DNA of 64,000 nt, from contig CP154954.1 of NCBI GenBank assembly GCA_039621445.1, forward strand, positions 40,479,572 through 40,543,571, given 5' to 3'. Shown piece by piece: positions 40,751 to 53,800 of this stretch. The stretch is from Euglena gracilis. Lineage: Eukaryota > Euglenida > Euglenophyceae > Euglenales. Both the position numbers and the translations under genes were made by a program. Within the stretch, counting starts at the first letter, position 1, and each line of letters opens with the position of its first letter. The notes beneath the pieces were generated by a model. That model worked only from the letters and a program-made list of their open reading frames with translations, was not told where the DNA came from and searched no databases.

Positions 40751-41377
40751 GTCCGTAACCCGGCGTCGCTGACGCCGGTTCTGTCATCACAAAAAGCATT
40801 GTTAAAAATGTCCCAAAATGGCCGAAATAGGTCATAGAGGTCCTGATTTGACTGTTTTAGCCATGTGTTGCATTGTAATTTGCAATTTGGGGACCACTGG
40901 GGTGGGTCTGCGGGTGTTCCCTGTGACCCAAACCATGCCCTATGCATGTGACGCACCTTCCGCACCTTCTGCAGATTCATTGCAAGAAATGATGATTTCT
41001 TGAGATTGAGCAATTACCATTCTTTGGATGATGGAACCTGATGTTGAAACCATTGAATACTTGGAAGACGACAACGAAGATTTGGACGACAATTTATGAA
41101 GGTGATGTCTCTCACGAAGTTGAGGATGACAATATTGAGTGCTTTTTGAGTCAGCAAGGTTTGTCGAAATTTGAAAGCAGCCAGCCAATTCTGTTTCTGA
41201 CGTGTTTTTTGACCCCATGTATCACCAAAGCAGCAAAATTTTGGAAATTTTGAGGTGTTAATTGCTCGGGGTGGGGGCCCGATTGCCTCAATGCCAAAAA
41301 ATGGGGGGTGCCAAAAAGTGCGACCAGCCCCCGGGACCAGGCCAGCTGGGCAGCCACCTCCCAAAACCCATATATAC

Positions 41378-41646
41378 CAGGGATTTTTTTAAGTTTGGAC
41401 CCCCGGGGGGGGGGGGGGGGGGGGTGGGTCCGCCGGACTCCCCCCCCCCCCCCCCCGGGGATCCCCCCGGGGGGGGGTGGGATATACTTGTCGGCGCCGC
41501 AGGCGCCGAAAAATGCTATTTTTAGCACTTTTCGCGATTGTTCGGCCATTTTTTGTGGGTCCCCCGGACCCTCCTCCCCCCCGGGGGGGGCCCCAGGGGG
41601 TGGGTGGGTGGGGGGGGGACCCCCCCGGTCTTAAAAAAAACCCCTG
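41378..41646 (+). mobile_element. CAGGG-family MITE, 269 bp, with an empty site in block B
   Basis: It is flanked by ATATATAC at 41370-41377 and 41647-41654. The ends are CAGGGATTTTTTTAAG and CTTAAAAAAAACCCCTG. Block B at 42885-42892 has a single ATATATAC running straight into CCATACATATAC. This shows directly what was inserted and that the duplication is 8 bp. Confidence 0.97.
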
Positions 41647-41734
41647 ATATATACCCATACATATACATACATAAACATACACGAACACATATACCCTAAA
41701 CCCAAAACAAAAAAAAATATATCCCACCCTGGGG

Positions 41735-41927
41735 GGTCCTCCTGGAGGGGTGCTCCCGGAGGGGGGTGGGATATATTTTTTGGCGCGGAAAAATTGCTAT
41801 TTTTAGCATTTTTTTCACGATTTTTGGCCATTTTTTTTGTGGGTCCCCTGGGACCGCTGGGGGGGGGGGTAGGGGGTGGGTGGGTGGGGGGGATCCCCCC
41901 TCCCCCCTTAAAAAAAAACCCCTGTCA
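41735..41927 (+). mobile_element. CAGGG-family MITE 3' part in block A
   Basis: GGGATATATTTTTTGGCGCG, CACGATTTTTGGCCATTTTT and the terminus CTTAAAAAAAAACCCCTG at about 41905-41923 are family landmarks. The 5' terminus is missing. Its block B counterpart (42975-43120) has lost the 3' terminus as well. Confidence 0.65.
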
Positions 41928-42282
41928 ATGCCCCCAAATAGCAAAATTTTGGAATTTTTTTTGGTATAAATTGGTTGGTTGGGGGGGGGGTGATTTTTGA
42001 GGGCCAGATTGCCTCAATGCCAAAAAATGGGCGGTGCCAAAGAGTGCGTCCAGCCCCCGGGACCAGGCCAGCTGGGTTCCCCACCCCCAAAACCCCGTTG
42101 TCACCAGAACGGCTGGTGGTCAACACCCCCAAATGCTGGGTTCCCCACCCCCCAAAACCCCGTAATCACTAGAACGGCTGATGGTCAACATCACCCAAAC
42201 AGCAAAATTTTGGCTGCATTTTTGGTATAAATTGGTTGGTTGGTTGGTTGGGGAGGGGTGATTTTTGGGGATTGCCTCAATG

Positions 42283-43165
42283 TCCGTAACCCGGCGTCGC
42301 TGACGCCGGTTCTGTCATCACAAAAAGCATTGTTAAAAATGTCCCAAAATGGCCGAAATAGGTCATAGAGGTCCTGATTTGACTGTTTTAGCCATGTGTT
42401 GCATTGTAATTTGCAATTTGGGGACCACTCGGGTTGGGTCTGCGGGTGCTCCCTGTGACCCAAACCATGCCCTATGCATGTGACGCACCTTCCGCACCTT
42501 CTGCAGATTCATTGCAAGAAATGATGATTTCTTGAGATTGAGCAATTACCATTCTTTGGATGATGGAACCTGATGTTGAAACCATTGAATACTTGGAAGA
42601 CGACAACGAAGATTTGGACGACAATTTATGAAGGTGATGTCTCTCACGAAGTTGAGGATGACAATATTGAGTGCTTTTTGAGTCAGCAAGGTTTGAAAAC
42701 AACCAGACAATTCTGTTTCTGACGTGTTTTTTTGACTCCATGTATCAACAAAATTTTGGAAATTTTGAGGTGTTAATTGCTCGGGGTGGGGGCCCGATTG
42801 CCTCAATGCCAAAAAATGGGGGGTGCCAAAAAGTGCGACCAGCCCCCGGGACCAGGCCAGCTGGGCAGCCACCTCCCAAAACCCATATATACCCATACAT
42901 ATACATACATAAACATACACGAACACATATACCCTAAACCCAAAACAAAAAAAAATATATCCCACCCTGGGGGGTCCTCCTGGAGGGGGGCGGGATATAC
43001 TTTTTGGTGCGGGAAAGTTGCTTTTTTTAGCTTTTTGCGGGATTTTTGTCCATTTTTTTGGGGGTCCCCGGGGCCCCCCCCGGGGGGGGCCCCCGGGGGG
43101 GGGGTGGGGGGGGGGATCCCCCCTGTCAATGCCCCCAAATAGCAAAATTTTGGTAGTTTTTTTTT
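42283..43165 (+). repeat. Segmental duplication, block B (empty site)
   Basis: The paralogue of 40753-41965 without the 269-bp element. It begins at the same GTCCGTAACCC. It is embedded in the satellite: unit sequence ends at 42282 and resumes at about 43120. Confidence 0.92.
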
Positions 43166-43934
43166 GGTATAAATTGGTCGGTTGGTTGGGGGGGGGGGTG
43201 ATTTTTGGGGCCAGATTACCTCAATGCCAAAAAATGGGGGGAGCCAAAGAGTGCGCCCAGCCCCCGGGACCAGGCCAGCTGGGTTCCCCACCCCCCCAAA
43301 CCCCCGTTATCACCAGAACGGCTGATGGTCAACACCCCCAAATAGCAAAATTCTGGCAGTTTTTGGTGTTAATTGGTCGGTTGGTTGATTCGGGGGGGGG
43401 GGGGGATTTTTGGGGCCAGATGGCCTCAATGCCAAAAAATGAGGGTAGCCAAAGAGTGCGCCCAGCCCCCGGGACCAGGCCAGCTGGGTTCCCCACCCCC
43501 CAAAGCCCCGTTATCACCAGAACGGCTGATGGTCAACACCCCCAAAAAGCAAAATTTTGGCAGTTTTTGGTGTTAATTGGTCGGTTGGTTGATTCGAGGG
43601 AGGGGGTGGTTTTTGGGGCCAGATGGCCTCAATGCCAAAAAATGAGGGGAGCCAAAGAGTGCGCCCAGCCCCCGGGACCAGGCCAGCTGGGTTCCCCACC
43701 CCCCAAAACCCCGTTATCACCAGGACGGCTGATGGTCAGCATCTCCCAAATAGCACAATTTTGACAATTATTTGGTATAAATTGGTCGGTTGGTTGGTTG
43801 GGGGGGGGGGGTGATTTTCGGGGCCGGATTGCCTCAAAGCCAAAAAATGGGGGTGCCAAAGAGTGCGTTATCGCGCGACACCTGATTTTGGTTATCGCCA
43901 CGGACACCTTATTTTGTAGTACTAGGGGTTATTG

Positions 43935-44100
43935 AAGGACCCACCCCCCCACCGCACACCCCCCCCCCCCCCCCCCCCCCACCCCCCCCCCCCCCCCCCC
44001 CCCCCACCCCCCCCCCCCCCAAAAAAAAAAAACCCCCCACCCCCCCCCCCCCCCCCCGCCCCCCCCCCCCCCCCCCCCCCCCCCTCACCAGGCTTTTTCG
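43935..44100 (+). other. Poly-C block replacing part of a satellite unit
   Basis: About 150 nt of almost pure C with a few A and G and one A run replace the left half of a unit. Nothing similar occurs in the other units. It is suspicious as a consensus error. Confidence 0.8.
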
Positions 44101-47100
44101 CCCCCACCCCAATTCCCCCAAACCCAAAAAAAAAAAAAAAATTGTTTCACCGAAGGCTTGATGGTCAACACCCCAAGAAAATGGCAATTTTTTTTGGTAT
44201 AACCAAAGGGGTGTTGTTTGGGGGGGGGTGATTTTCGGGTGCCAGATAACAGCCAAAAAATGGGCGGTGCCAAAGAGTGCGTCCAGCCCCCGGGACCAGG
44301 CCAGCTGGGTTCCCCACCCCCCAAAACCCCGTTATCACCAGAACGGCTGATGGTCAACACCCCCAAATGGCAATTTTTTGTCAATTTTTGGGTATAAATT
44401 GGTTGGTTGGTTGGTTGGTTGGTTGGGGGGGTGATTTTCGGGGCCAGATTGCCTCAATGCCAAAAAATGGGCGGTGCCAAAGAGTGCGTCCAGCCCCCGG
44501 GACCAGGCCAGCTGGGTTCCCCACCCCCCAAAACCCCGTTATCACCAGAACGCTTGATGGTCAACACCCCCAAATAGCAAAATTTTTGGCAATTTTTTTG
44601 GTATAAATTGGTTGGTTGGTTGGGGGGGGGGGGTGATTTTCGGGGCCAGATTGCCTCAATGCCAAAAAATGGGCGGTGCCAAAGAGTGCGTCCAGCCCCC
44701 GGGACCAGGCCAGCTGGGTTCCCCACCCCCCAAAACCCCGTTATCACCAGAACGCTTGATGGTCAACACCCCCAAATAGCAAAATTTTTGGCAATTTTTT
44801 TGGTATAAATTGGTCGGTTGGTTGGTTGGGGGGGGGGGGTGATTTTCGGGGCCAGATTGCCTCAATGCCAAAAAATGGGCGGTGCCAAAGAGTGCGTCCA
44901 GCCCCCGGGACCAGGCCAGCTGGGTTCCCCACCCCCCAAAACCCCGTTATCACCAGAACGGCTGATGGTCAACACCCCCAAATAGCAAAATTTTTGGCAA
45001 TTTTTTTGGTATAAATTGGTCGGTTGGTTGGGGGCGGGGGGTGATTTTCGGGGCCAGATTGCCTCAATGCCAAAAAATGGGCGGTGCCAAAGAGTGCGTC
45101 CAGCCCCCGGGACCAGGCCAGCTGGGTTCCCCACCCCCCAAAACCCCGTTATCACCAGAACGCTTGATGGTCAACACCCCCAAATAGCAAAATTCTGGCC
45201 ATTTTTTTTGGTATAAATTGGTCGGTTGGTTGGGGGGGGCTGATTTTTGGGGCCAGATGGCCTCAATGCCAAAAAATGGGGGGAGCCAAAGAGTGCGCCC
45301 AGCCCCCGGGACCAGGCCAGCTGGGTTCCCCACCCCCCAAAACCCCGTTGTCACCAGAACGGCTTATGGTCAGCATCCCCCAAATAGCAAAATTTTGGCA
45401 ATTTTTTTTGGTATAAATTGGTCGGTTGGTTGGGGGGGGGGGTGGTTTTTGGGGCCAGATGGCCTCAATGCCAAAAAATGAGGGGAGCCAAGAGTGCGCC
45501 CAGCCCCCGGGACCAGGCCAGCTGGGTTCCCCACCCCCCAAAACCCCGTTATCACCAGAACGGCTGATGGTCAACACCCCCAAATAGCAAAATTCTGGCA
45601 ATTTTTTTGGTATAAATTGGTCGGTTGGTTGGGGGGGGGGGCTGATTTTTGGGGCCAGATGGCCTCAATGCCAAAAAATGGGGGGAGCCAAAGAGTGCGC
45701 CCAGCCCCCGGGACCAGGCCAGCTGGGTTCCCCGCCCCCCAAAACCCCGTTATCACCAGAACGGCTGATGGTCAACACCCCCAAATAGCAAAATTCTGGC
45801 AATTTTTGGTATAAATTGGTCGGTTGGTTGGGGGGGGGGGTGATTTTTGGGCATTGCCTCAATGCCAAAAAATGAGGGGAGCCAAAGAGTGCGCCCAGCC
45901 CCCGGGGCCAGCTGGGTTCCCCACCCCCCAAAACCCCGTTATCACCAGAACGGCTGATGGTCAACACCCCCAAATAGCAAAATTCTGGCAGTTTTTGGTA
46001 TAAATTGGTCGGTTGGTTGAGGGGGGGTGATTTTTGGGGATTGCCTCAATGCCAAAAAATGGGGGGAGCCAAAGAGCGCGCCCAGCCCCCGGGACCAGGC
46101 CAGCTGGGTTCCCCACCCCCCAAAACCCCGTTATCACCAGAACGGCTGATGTCAACACCCCCAAATAGCAAAATTCTGGCAATTTTTGGTATAAATTGGT
46201 CGGTTGGTTGGGGGGGGGGGATTTTCGGGGCCAGATTGCCTCAATGCCAAAAAATGGGGGGAGCCAAAGAGTGCGCCCAGCCCCCGGGACCAGGCCAGCT
46301 GGGTTCCCCACCCCCCAAAACCCCGTTATCACCAGAACGGCTGATGGTCAACACCCCCAAATAGCAAAATTCTGGCTTTTTTTTTGGTATAAATTGGTCG
46401 GTTGGTTGAGGGGGGGTGATTTTTGGGGATTGCCTCAATGCCAAAAAATGGGGGGAGCCAAAGAGTGCGCCCAGCCCCCGGGACCAGGCCAGCTGGGTTC
46501 CCTACCCCCCAAAACCCCGTTATCACCAGAACGGCTGATGTCAACACCCCCAAATAGCAAAATTCTGGCTTTTTTTGGGTATAAATTGGTCGGTTGGTTT
46601 GGGGGGGAGGGATTTTCGGGGCCAGATTGCCTCAATGCCAAAAAATGGGGGGAGCCAAAGAGTGCGCCCAGCCCCCGGGACCAGGCCAGCTGGGTTCCCC
46701 ACCCCCAAAAACCCGTTATCACCAGAACGGCTGATGGTCAACACCCCCAAATAGCAAAATTCTGGCTTTTTTTTTGGTATAAATTGGTCGGTTGGTTGGG
46801 GGGGGGGGATTTTCGGGGCCAGATTGCCTCAATGCCAAAAAATGGGCGGTGCCAAAGAGTGCGCCCAGCCCCCGGGACCAGGCCAGCTGGGTTCCCCACC
46901 CCCCAAACCCCCGTTATCACCAGAACGGCTTATGGTCAACACCCCCAAATAGCAAAATTCTGGCTTTTTTTTGGTATAAATTGGTCGGTTGGTTGAGGGG
47001 GGGTGATTTTTGGGGATTGCCTCAATGCCAAAAAATGGGGGGAGCCAAAGAGCGCGCCCAGCCCCCGGGACCAGGCCAGCTGGGTTCCCTACCCCCCAAA

Positions 47101-47695
47101 ACCCCGTTATCACCAGAACGGCTGATGTCAACACCCCCAAATAGCAAAATTCTGGCTTTTTTTGGGTATAAATTGGTCGGTTGGTTGGGGGGGGAGGGAT
47201 TTTCGGGGCCAGATTGCCTCAATGCCAAAAAATGGGGGGAGCCAAAGAGTGCGCCCAGCCCCCGGGGCCAGGCCAGCTGGGTTCCCCACCCCCCAAAACC
47301 CCGTTATCACCAGAACGGCTGATGTCAACACCCCCAAATAGCAAAATTCTGGCTTTTTTTTGGTATAAATTGGTCGGTTGGTTGGGGGGGGGTGATTTTT
47401 GGGGATTGCCTCAATGCCAAAAAATGGGGGGAGCCAAAGAGCGCGCCCAGCCCCCGGGACCAGGCCAGCTGGGTTCCCTACCCCCCAAAACCCCGTTATC
47501 ACCAGAACGGCTGATGTCAACACCCCCAAATAGCAAAATTCTGGCTTTTTTTGGGTATAAATTGGTCGGTTGGTTTGGGGGGGAGGGATTTTCGGGGCCA
47601 GATTGCCTCAATGCCAAAAAATGGGGGGAGCCAAAGAGTGCGCCCAGCCCCCGGGGCCAGGCCAGCTGGGTTCCCCACCCCCCAAAACCCCGTTA

Positions 47696-47697
<2 letters not shown>

Positions 47698-47737
<40 letters not shown>

Positions 47738-47848
47738 GGTGGGTTGGTTGGGGGGGGGGGGATTTTTGGGGCCAGATGGCCTCAATGCCAAAAAAATGGG
47801 GGGGCCAAAGAGTGCGCCCAGCCCCCGGGACCATTTTTTTTTTTTTTT

Positions 47849-47927
<79 letters not shown>

Positions 47928-48002
47928 TTTTCAGGCCAGCTGGGTCCCCCACCCCCAAAACCCCGTTGTCACCAGAACGGCTGATTTTTTTTTTTTTTTT
48001 TT

Positions 48003-48033
<31 letters not shown>

Positions 48034-48299
48034 CAGGCCAGCTTTCCCCACCCCCCAAAACCCCGTTATCACAGAACGGCTGATGTCAACACCCCCAAAT
48101 AGCAAAATTTCTGCGTTTTTTTTTGGGTATAAATTGGTCGGTTGGTTGGGGGGGGGCTGATTTTTGGGGCCAGATGGCCTCAATGCCAAAAAATGGGGGG
48201 AGCCAAAGAGTGCGCCCAGCCCCCGGGACCAGGCCAGCTGGTTTTTTTTTTTTTTTTTTTTTTTTTATCACCAGAACGGCTGATGGTCAACACCCCCAA

Positions 48300-48390
<91 letters not shown>

Positions 48391-48711
48391 CTTGGACCAG
48401 GCCAGCTGGGTTCCCCACCCCCCCAAAACCCCGTTATCACCAGAACGGCTGATGGTCAACACCCCCAAATGGCAAAATTTTTGGCAATTTTTTTGGTATA
48501 AATTGGTCGGTTGGTTGGGGGCGGGGGTGATTTTGGGGATTTTCTCAATGGGCCAAATTGCCTCAAAAAATGGGGGGAGTTTTCCCAAGAGCGCTCCCAG
48601 CCCCTGGGACCAGGCCAGCTGGGTTCCCCACCCCCCAAAACCCCGTTATCACCAGAATGGCTGATGGTCAACACCCCCAAAAAGCCAAAATTTTTTTTTT
48701 TTTTTTTTTTT

Positions 48712-48752
<41 letters not shown>

Positions 48753-49543
48753 GGAAATTTTTTTTTTGCCTCAAAGCCAAAAAATGGGGGTGCCAAAGAG
48801 TGCGCCCAGCGCCGGGGGCCAGACCAGCTGGGTTAACCACCCCCCAAAACCCCGTTATCACCAGAATGGCTGATGGTCAACACCCCCAAATATTCCTTGG
48901 CTGTTTTTTTTTTTTTGGGATAATTTGGTCGGTGTGTCGTCGTTTTTTAGTGGTTTTATTTGGGGGGGGCGGGGGCTTTTTTTTCTTTTCGGGGCCAGAT
49001 GGCCTCAATGCCAAAAAATGGGGGGAGCCAAAGAGTGCGCCCAGCCCCCGGCACCGGGCCAGCTGGGTTCCCCACCCCCCCAAAACCCCGTTATCACCAG
49101 AACGGCTGGTGGTCAACACCCCCAAATGGCAAAATTTTTGGCAATTTTTTTGGTATAAATTGGTCGGTTGGTGGGGGGGGGGGGGGATTTTCGGGGCCAG
49201 ATTGCTTCATGGCCAAAAAATGGGGGGGGAGCCAAAGAGTGCGCCCAGCCCCCGGGACCAGGCCAGCTGGGTTTTTTGTTTTTTTTTTTTTTTTTTTTGA
49301 CTTTGGTGCTTTTTTTTTTTGTTGTTTTTTTTTTTTTTTTTGTTTTATAAATTGGTCGGTTGGTTGGGGGGGGGGGGGTGATTTTCGGGGCCAGATTGCC
49401 TCAATGCCAAAAAATGGGGGTGCCAAGAGCGTTCCCAGCCCCTGGGACCAGGCCAGCTGGGTTCCCCACCCCCCAAAACCCCGTTATCACCAGAATGGCT
49501 GATGGTCAACACCCCCAAATAGCAAAAGTTTTGGCAATTTTTG

Positions 49544-49579
<36 letters not shown>

Positions 49580-50414
49580 CCAAAAAATGGGGGGAGCCAA
49601 AGAGTGCACCCAGACCCCGGGACCAGGCGAGCTGGGTTCCCCCCCGCCCCCCAAAACCCCGTTATCACCAGTTTTTTTTTTTTTTTTTTTTTATTTTTTT
49701 TTTTTTTTTTTTTTTTTTTTCAGATTGCCTCAATGCCAAAAAATGGGGGGAGCCAAAGAGTGCGCCCAGCCCCCGGGACCAGGCCAGCTGGGTTCCCCAC
49801 CCCCAAAACCCCGTTATCACCAGAACGCTGATGATGGTCAAAACACCCAAATTAGCAAAATTCTGGCTTTTTTTGGTTTAAATTGGTTTTTTTTTTTTTT
49901 TTTTTTTTCAATGCCCAAAAATGGGGGGAGCCAAAGAGTGCGCCCAGCCCCCGGGACCAGGCCAGCTGGGTTCCCCACCCCCCAAAACCCCGTTATCACC
50001 AGAACGGCTGATGGTCAACACCCCCAAATAGCAAAATTCTGGCCAATTTTTTGGTATAAATTGGTCGGTTGGTTGGGGGGGGGGGCTGATTTTTGGGGCC
50101 CGTTTGCCTCAATGCCAAAAAATGGGGGGAGCCAAAGAGTGCGCCCAGCCCCCGGGACCAGGCCAGCTGGGTTCCCCACCCCCCAAAACCCCGTTATCAC
50201 CAGAACGGCTGGTGGTCAACACCCCCAAATTTTTTTTTTTTTTTTTTAAATTGGTCGGTTGTGGGGGGGGATTTCGGGGGGGATTGCCTCAATGCCAAAA
50301 AATGGGGGGAGCCAAAGAGTGCGCCCAGCCCCCGGGACCAGGCCAGCTGGGTTCCCTGCCCCCCAAAACCCCGTTATCACCAGAACGGCTGATGGTCATT
50401 TTTTTTTTTTTTTT

Positions 50415-50445
<31 letters not shown>

Positions 50446-50534
50446 ATTTCTTTTTTTTTTTTTTTCCAAAGAGTGCGCCCAGCCCCCGGGACCAGGCCAG
50501 CTGGGTTCCCCACCCCCCCAAAACCCCGTTATCA

Positions 50535-50610
<76 letters not shown>

Positions 50611-50700
50611 TGCCTCAATGCCAAAAAAGGGGAGAGCCAAAGAGTGCGCCAGCCCCCGGGGACCAGGCCAGCTGGGTTCCCCACCCCCCAAATGCAGTTA

Positions 50701-50768
<68 letters not shown>

Positions 50769-50850
50769 CATTTTTTTTTTTTTTTTTTTTACCCCGTTAT
50801 CACCAGAACGGCTTGATGGTCAACACATTTTTTTTTTTTTTTTTTTTATA
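47698..50850 (+). other. Poly-T blocks replacing parts of about 14 satellite units
   Basis: T runs of 18 to 88 nt (for example 47698-47731, 48303-48390, 50537-50608) substitute for different parts of the unit. Satellite sequence resumes immediately afterwards in the correct register. All are on the same strand and confined to 3.2 kb of the 18-kb array. There are no target duplications. They look like sequencing or consensus artefacts and not poly(A) insertions. Confidence 0.8.
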
Positions 50851-53800
50851 AATTGGTCGGTTGGTTGGGGGGGGGGGGATTTTCGGGGCCAGATGGCCTC
50901 AATGCCAAAAAATGGGGGGAGCCAAAGAGTGCGCCCAGCCCCCGGGACCAGGCCAGCTGGGTTCCCCACCCCCCAAAACCCCGTTATCACCAGAACGGCT
51001 GATGGTCAACACCCCCAAATGGCAAAATTTTTGGCAATTTTTTTGGTATAAATTGGTCGGTTGGTTGGTTGGGGGGGTGATTTTCGGGGCCGGAATGCCT
51101 CAATGCCAAAAAATGGGGGGTGCCAAAGAGTGCGTCCAGCCCCCGGGACCAGGCCAGCTGGGTTCCCCACCCCCCAAAACCCCGTTATCACCAGAATGGC
51201 TGATGGTCAACACCCCCAAATAGCAAAATTTTGGTAATTTTTGGGTATAAATTGGTCGGTTGGTTGGGGGAGGGGGGGGATTTTCGGGGCCAGATTGCCT
51301 CAATGCCAAAAAATGGGCGGTGCCAAAGAGTGCGTCCAGCCCCCGGGACCAGGCCAGCTGGGTTCCCCACCCCCCAAAACCCCGTTATCACCAGAACGCT
51401 TGATGGTCAACACCCCCAAATAGCAAAATTTTTGGCAATCTTTTGGTATAAATTGGTCGGTTGGTTGGGGGGGGGTTGATTTTTGGTGCCAGTTTGCCTC
51501 AATGCCAAAAAATGGGGGGAGCCAAAGAGTGCGCCCAGCCCCCGGGACCAGGCCAGCTGGGTTCCCCACCCCCCAAAACCCCGTTATCACCAGAACGGCT
51601 GATGGTCAACACCCCCAAATAGCAAAATTTTGGCAATTTTTTTTGGTATAAATTGGTCGGTTGGTTGGGGGGGGGGTGATTTTTGGGCATTGCCTCAATG
51701 CCAAAAAATGGGGGGAGCCAAAGAGTGCGCCCAGCCCCCGGGACCAGGCCAGCTGGGTTCCCCACCCCCCAAAACCCCGTTATCACCAGAACGCTTGATG
51801 GTCAACACCCCCAAATAGCAAAATTTTTGGCAATTTTTTTGGTATAAATTGGTCGGTTGGTTGAGGGGGGTGATTTTCGGGGCCAGATTGCCTCAATGCC
51901 AAAAAATGGGGGGTGCCAAAGAGTGCGTCCAGCCCCCGGGACCAGGCCAGCTGGGTTCCCCACCCCCCCAAAACCCCGTTATCACCAGAACGCTTGATGG
52001 TCAACACCCCCAAATAGCAAAATTTTGGTATTTTTTGGGTATAAATTGGTCGGTTGGTTGGGGGGGGGGGGGGTGATTTTCGGGGCCAGATTGCCTCAAT
52101 GCCAAAAAATGGGCGGTGCCAAAGAGTGCGTCCAGCCCCCGGGACCAGGCCAGCTGGGTTCCCCACCCCCCAAAACCCCGTTATCACCAGAACGCTTGAT
52201 GGTCAACACCCCCAAATAGCAAAATTTTTGGCAATTTTTTGGTATAAATTGGTCGGTTGGTTGGGGGGGGGGGGGATTTTCGGGGCCAGATTGCCTCAAT
52301 GCCAAAAAATGGGGGGTGCCAAAGAGTGCGTCCAGCCCCCGGGACCAGGCCAGCTGGGTTCCCCACCCCCCCAAAACCCCGTTATCACCAGAACGCTTGA
52401 TGGTCAACACCCCCAAATAGCAAAATTTTTGGCAATTTTTTTGGTATAAATTGGTCGGTTGGTTGGTTGGGGGGGGGTGATTTTCGGGGCCAGATTGCCT
52501 CAATGCCAAAAAATGGGGGGAGCCAAAGAGTGCGCCCAGCCCCCGGGACCAGGCCAGCTGGGTTCCCCCCCCCCCCCCTATCACCAGAACGGCTGATGGT
52601 CAACACCCCCAAATAGCAAAATTTTTGGCAATTTTTTTGGTATAAATTGGTCGGTTGGTTGGGGGCGGGGGTGATTTTCGGGGCCAGATTGCCTCAATGC
52701 CAAAAAATGGGCGGTGCCAAAGAGTGCGTCCAGCCCCCGGGACCAGGCCAGCTGGGTTCCCCACCCCCCAAAACCCCGTTATCACCAGAACGGCTGATGG
52801 TCAGCATCCCCCAAATAGCAAAATTTTGGCTGCATTTTTGGTATAAATTGCTTGGTTGGTTGGGGGGGGGTGATTTTTTGGGGCCAGATTGCACCAATGC
52901 CAAAAAATGGGGGGAGCCAAAGAGTGCGCCCAGCCCCCGGGACCAGGCCAGCTGGGTTCCCCACCCCCCAAAACCCCGTTATCACCAGAACGCTTGATGG
53001 TCAACACCCCCAAATAGCAAAATTTTTGGCAATTTTTTTGGTATAAATTGGTCGGTTGGTTGGGGGGGGGGTGATTTTCGGGGCCAGATTGCCTCAATGC
53101 CAAAAAATGGGGGGTGCCAAAGAGTGCGTCCAGCCCCCGGGACCAGGCCAGCTGGGTTCCCCACCCCCCAAAACCCCGTTATCACCAGAACGGCTGATGG
53201 TCAACACCCCCAAATAGCAAAATTTTGGCAATTTTTTGGCATAAATTGGTCGGTTGGTTGGGGGGGGGGGATTTTTGGGGCCCAGATGGCCTCAATGCCA
53301 AAAAATGGGCGGTGCCAAAGAGTGCGTCCAGCCCCCGGGACCAGGCCAGCTGGGTTCCCCACCCCCCAAAACCCCGTTATCACCAGAACGCTTGATGGTC
53401 AACACCCCCAAATAGCAAAATTTTTGGCAATTTTTTTGGTATAAATTGGTCGGTTGGTTGGGGGGGGGGGGGATTTTCGGGGCCAGATTGCCTCAATGCC
53501 AAAAATGGGGGGGTGCCAAAGAGTGCGCCCAGCCCCCGGGACCAGGCCAGCTGGGTTCCCCACCCCCAAAACCCCGTTATCACCAGAACGGCTGATGGTC
53601 AACACCCCCAAATAGCAAATTTTTTGGCAATTTTTGGGTATAAATTGGTCGGTTGGTTGGGGGGGGGGGTGATTTTCGGGGCCAGATTGCCTCAATGCCA
53701 AAAAATGGGGGGTGCCAAAGAGTGCGTCCAGCCCCCGGGACCAGGCCAGCTGGGTTCCCCACCCCCCAAAACCCCGTTATCACCAGAACGGCTGATGGTC

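Larger units (their letters stand above)
40753..41965 (+). repeat. Segmental duplication, block A (with MITE)
   Basis: From GTCCGTAACCCGGCGTCGC it matches block B (42283-43165) almost base for base to 41369, and again after the MITE from 41655 through CATACATATACATACATAAA to the satellite array. Differences include the MITE and divergence in its last 200 bp. Confidence 0.92.

Noticed and set aside
43935-44231. Polyproline protein
   Set aside because: It is the translation of a suspicious poly-C block.
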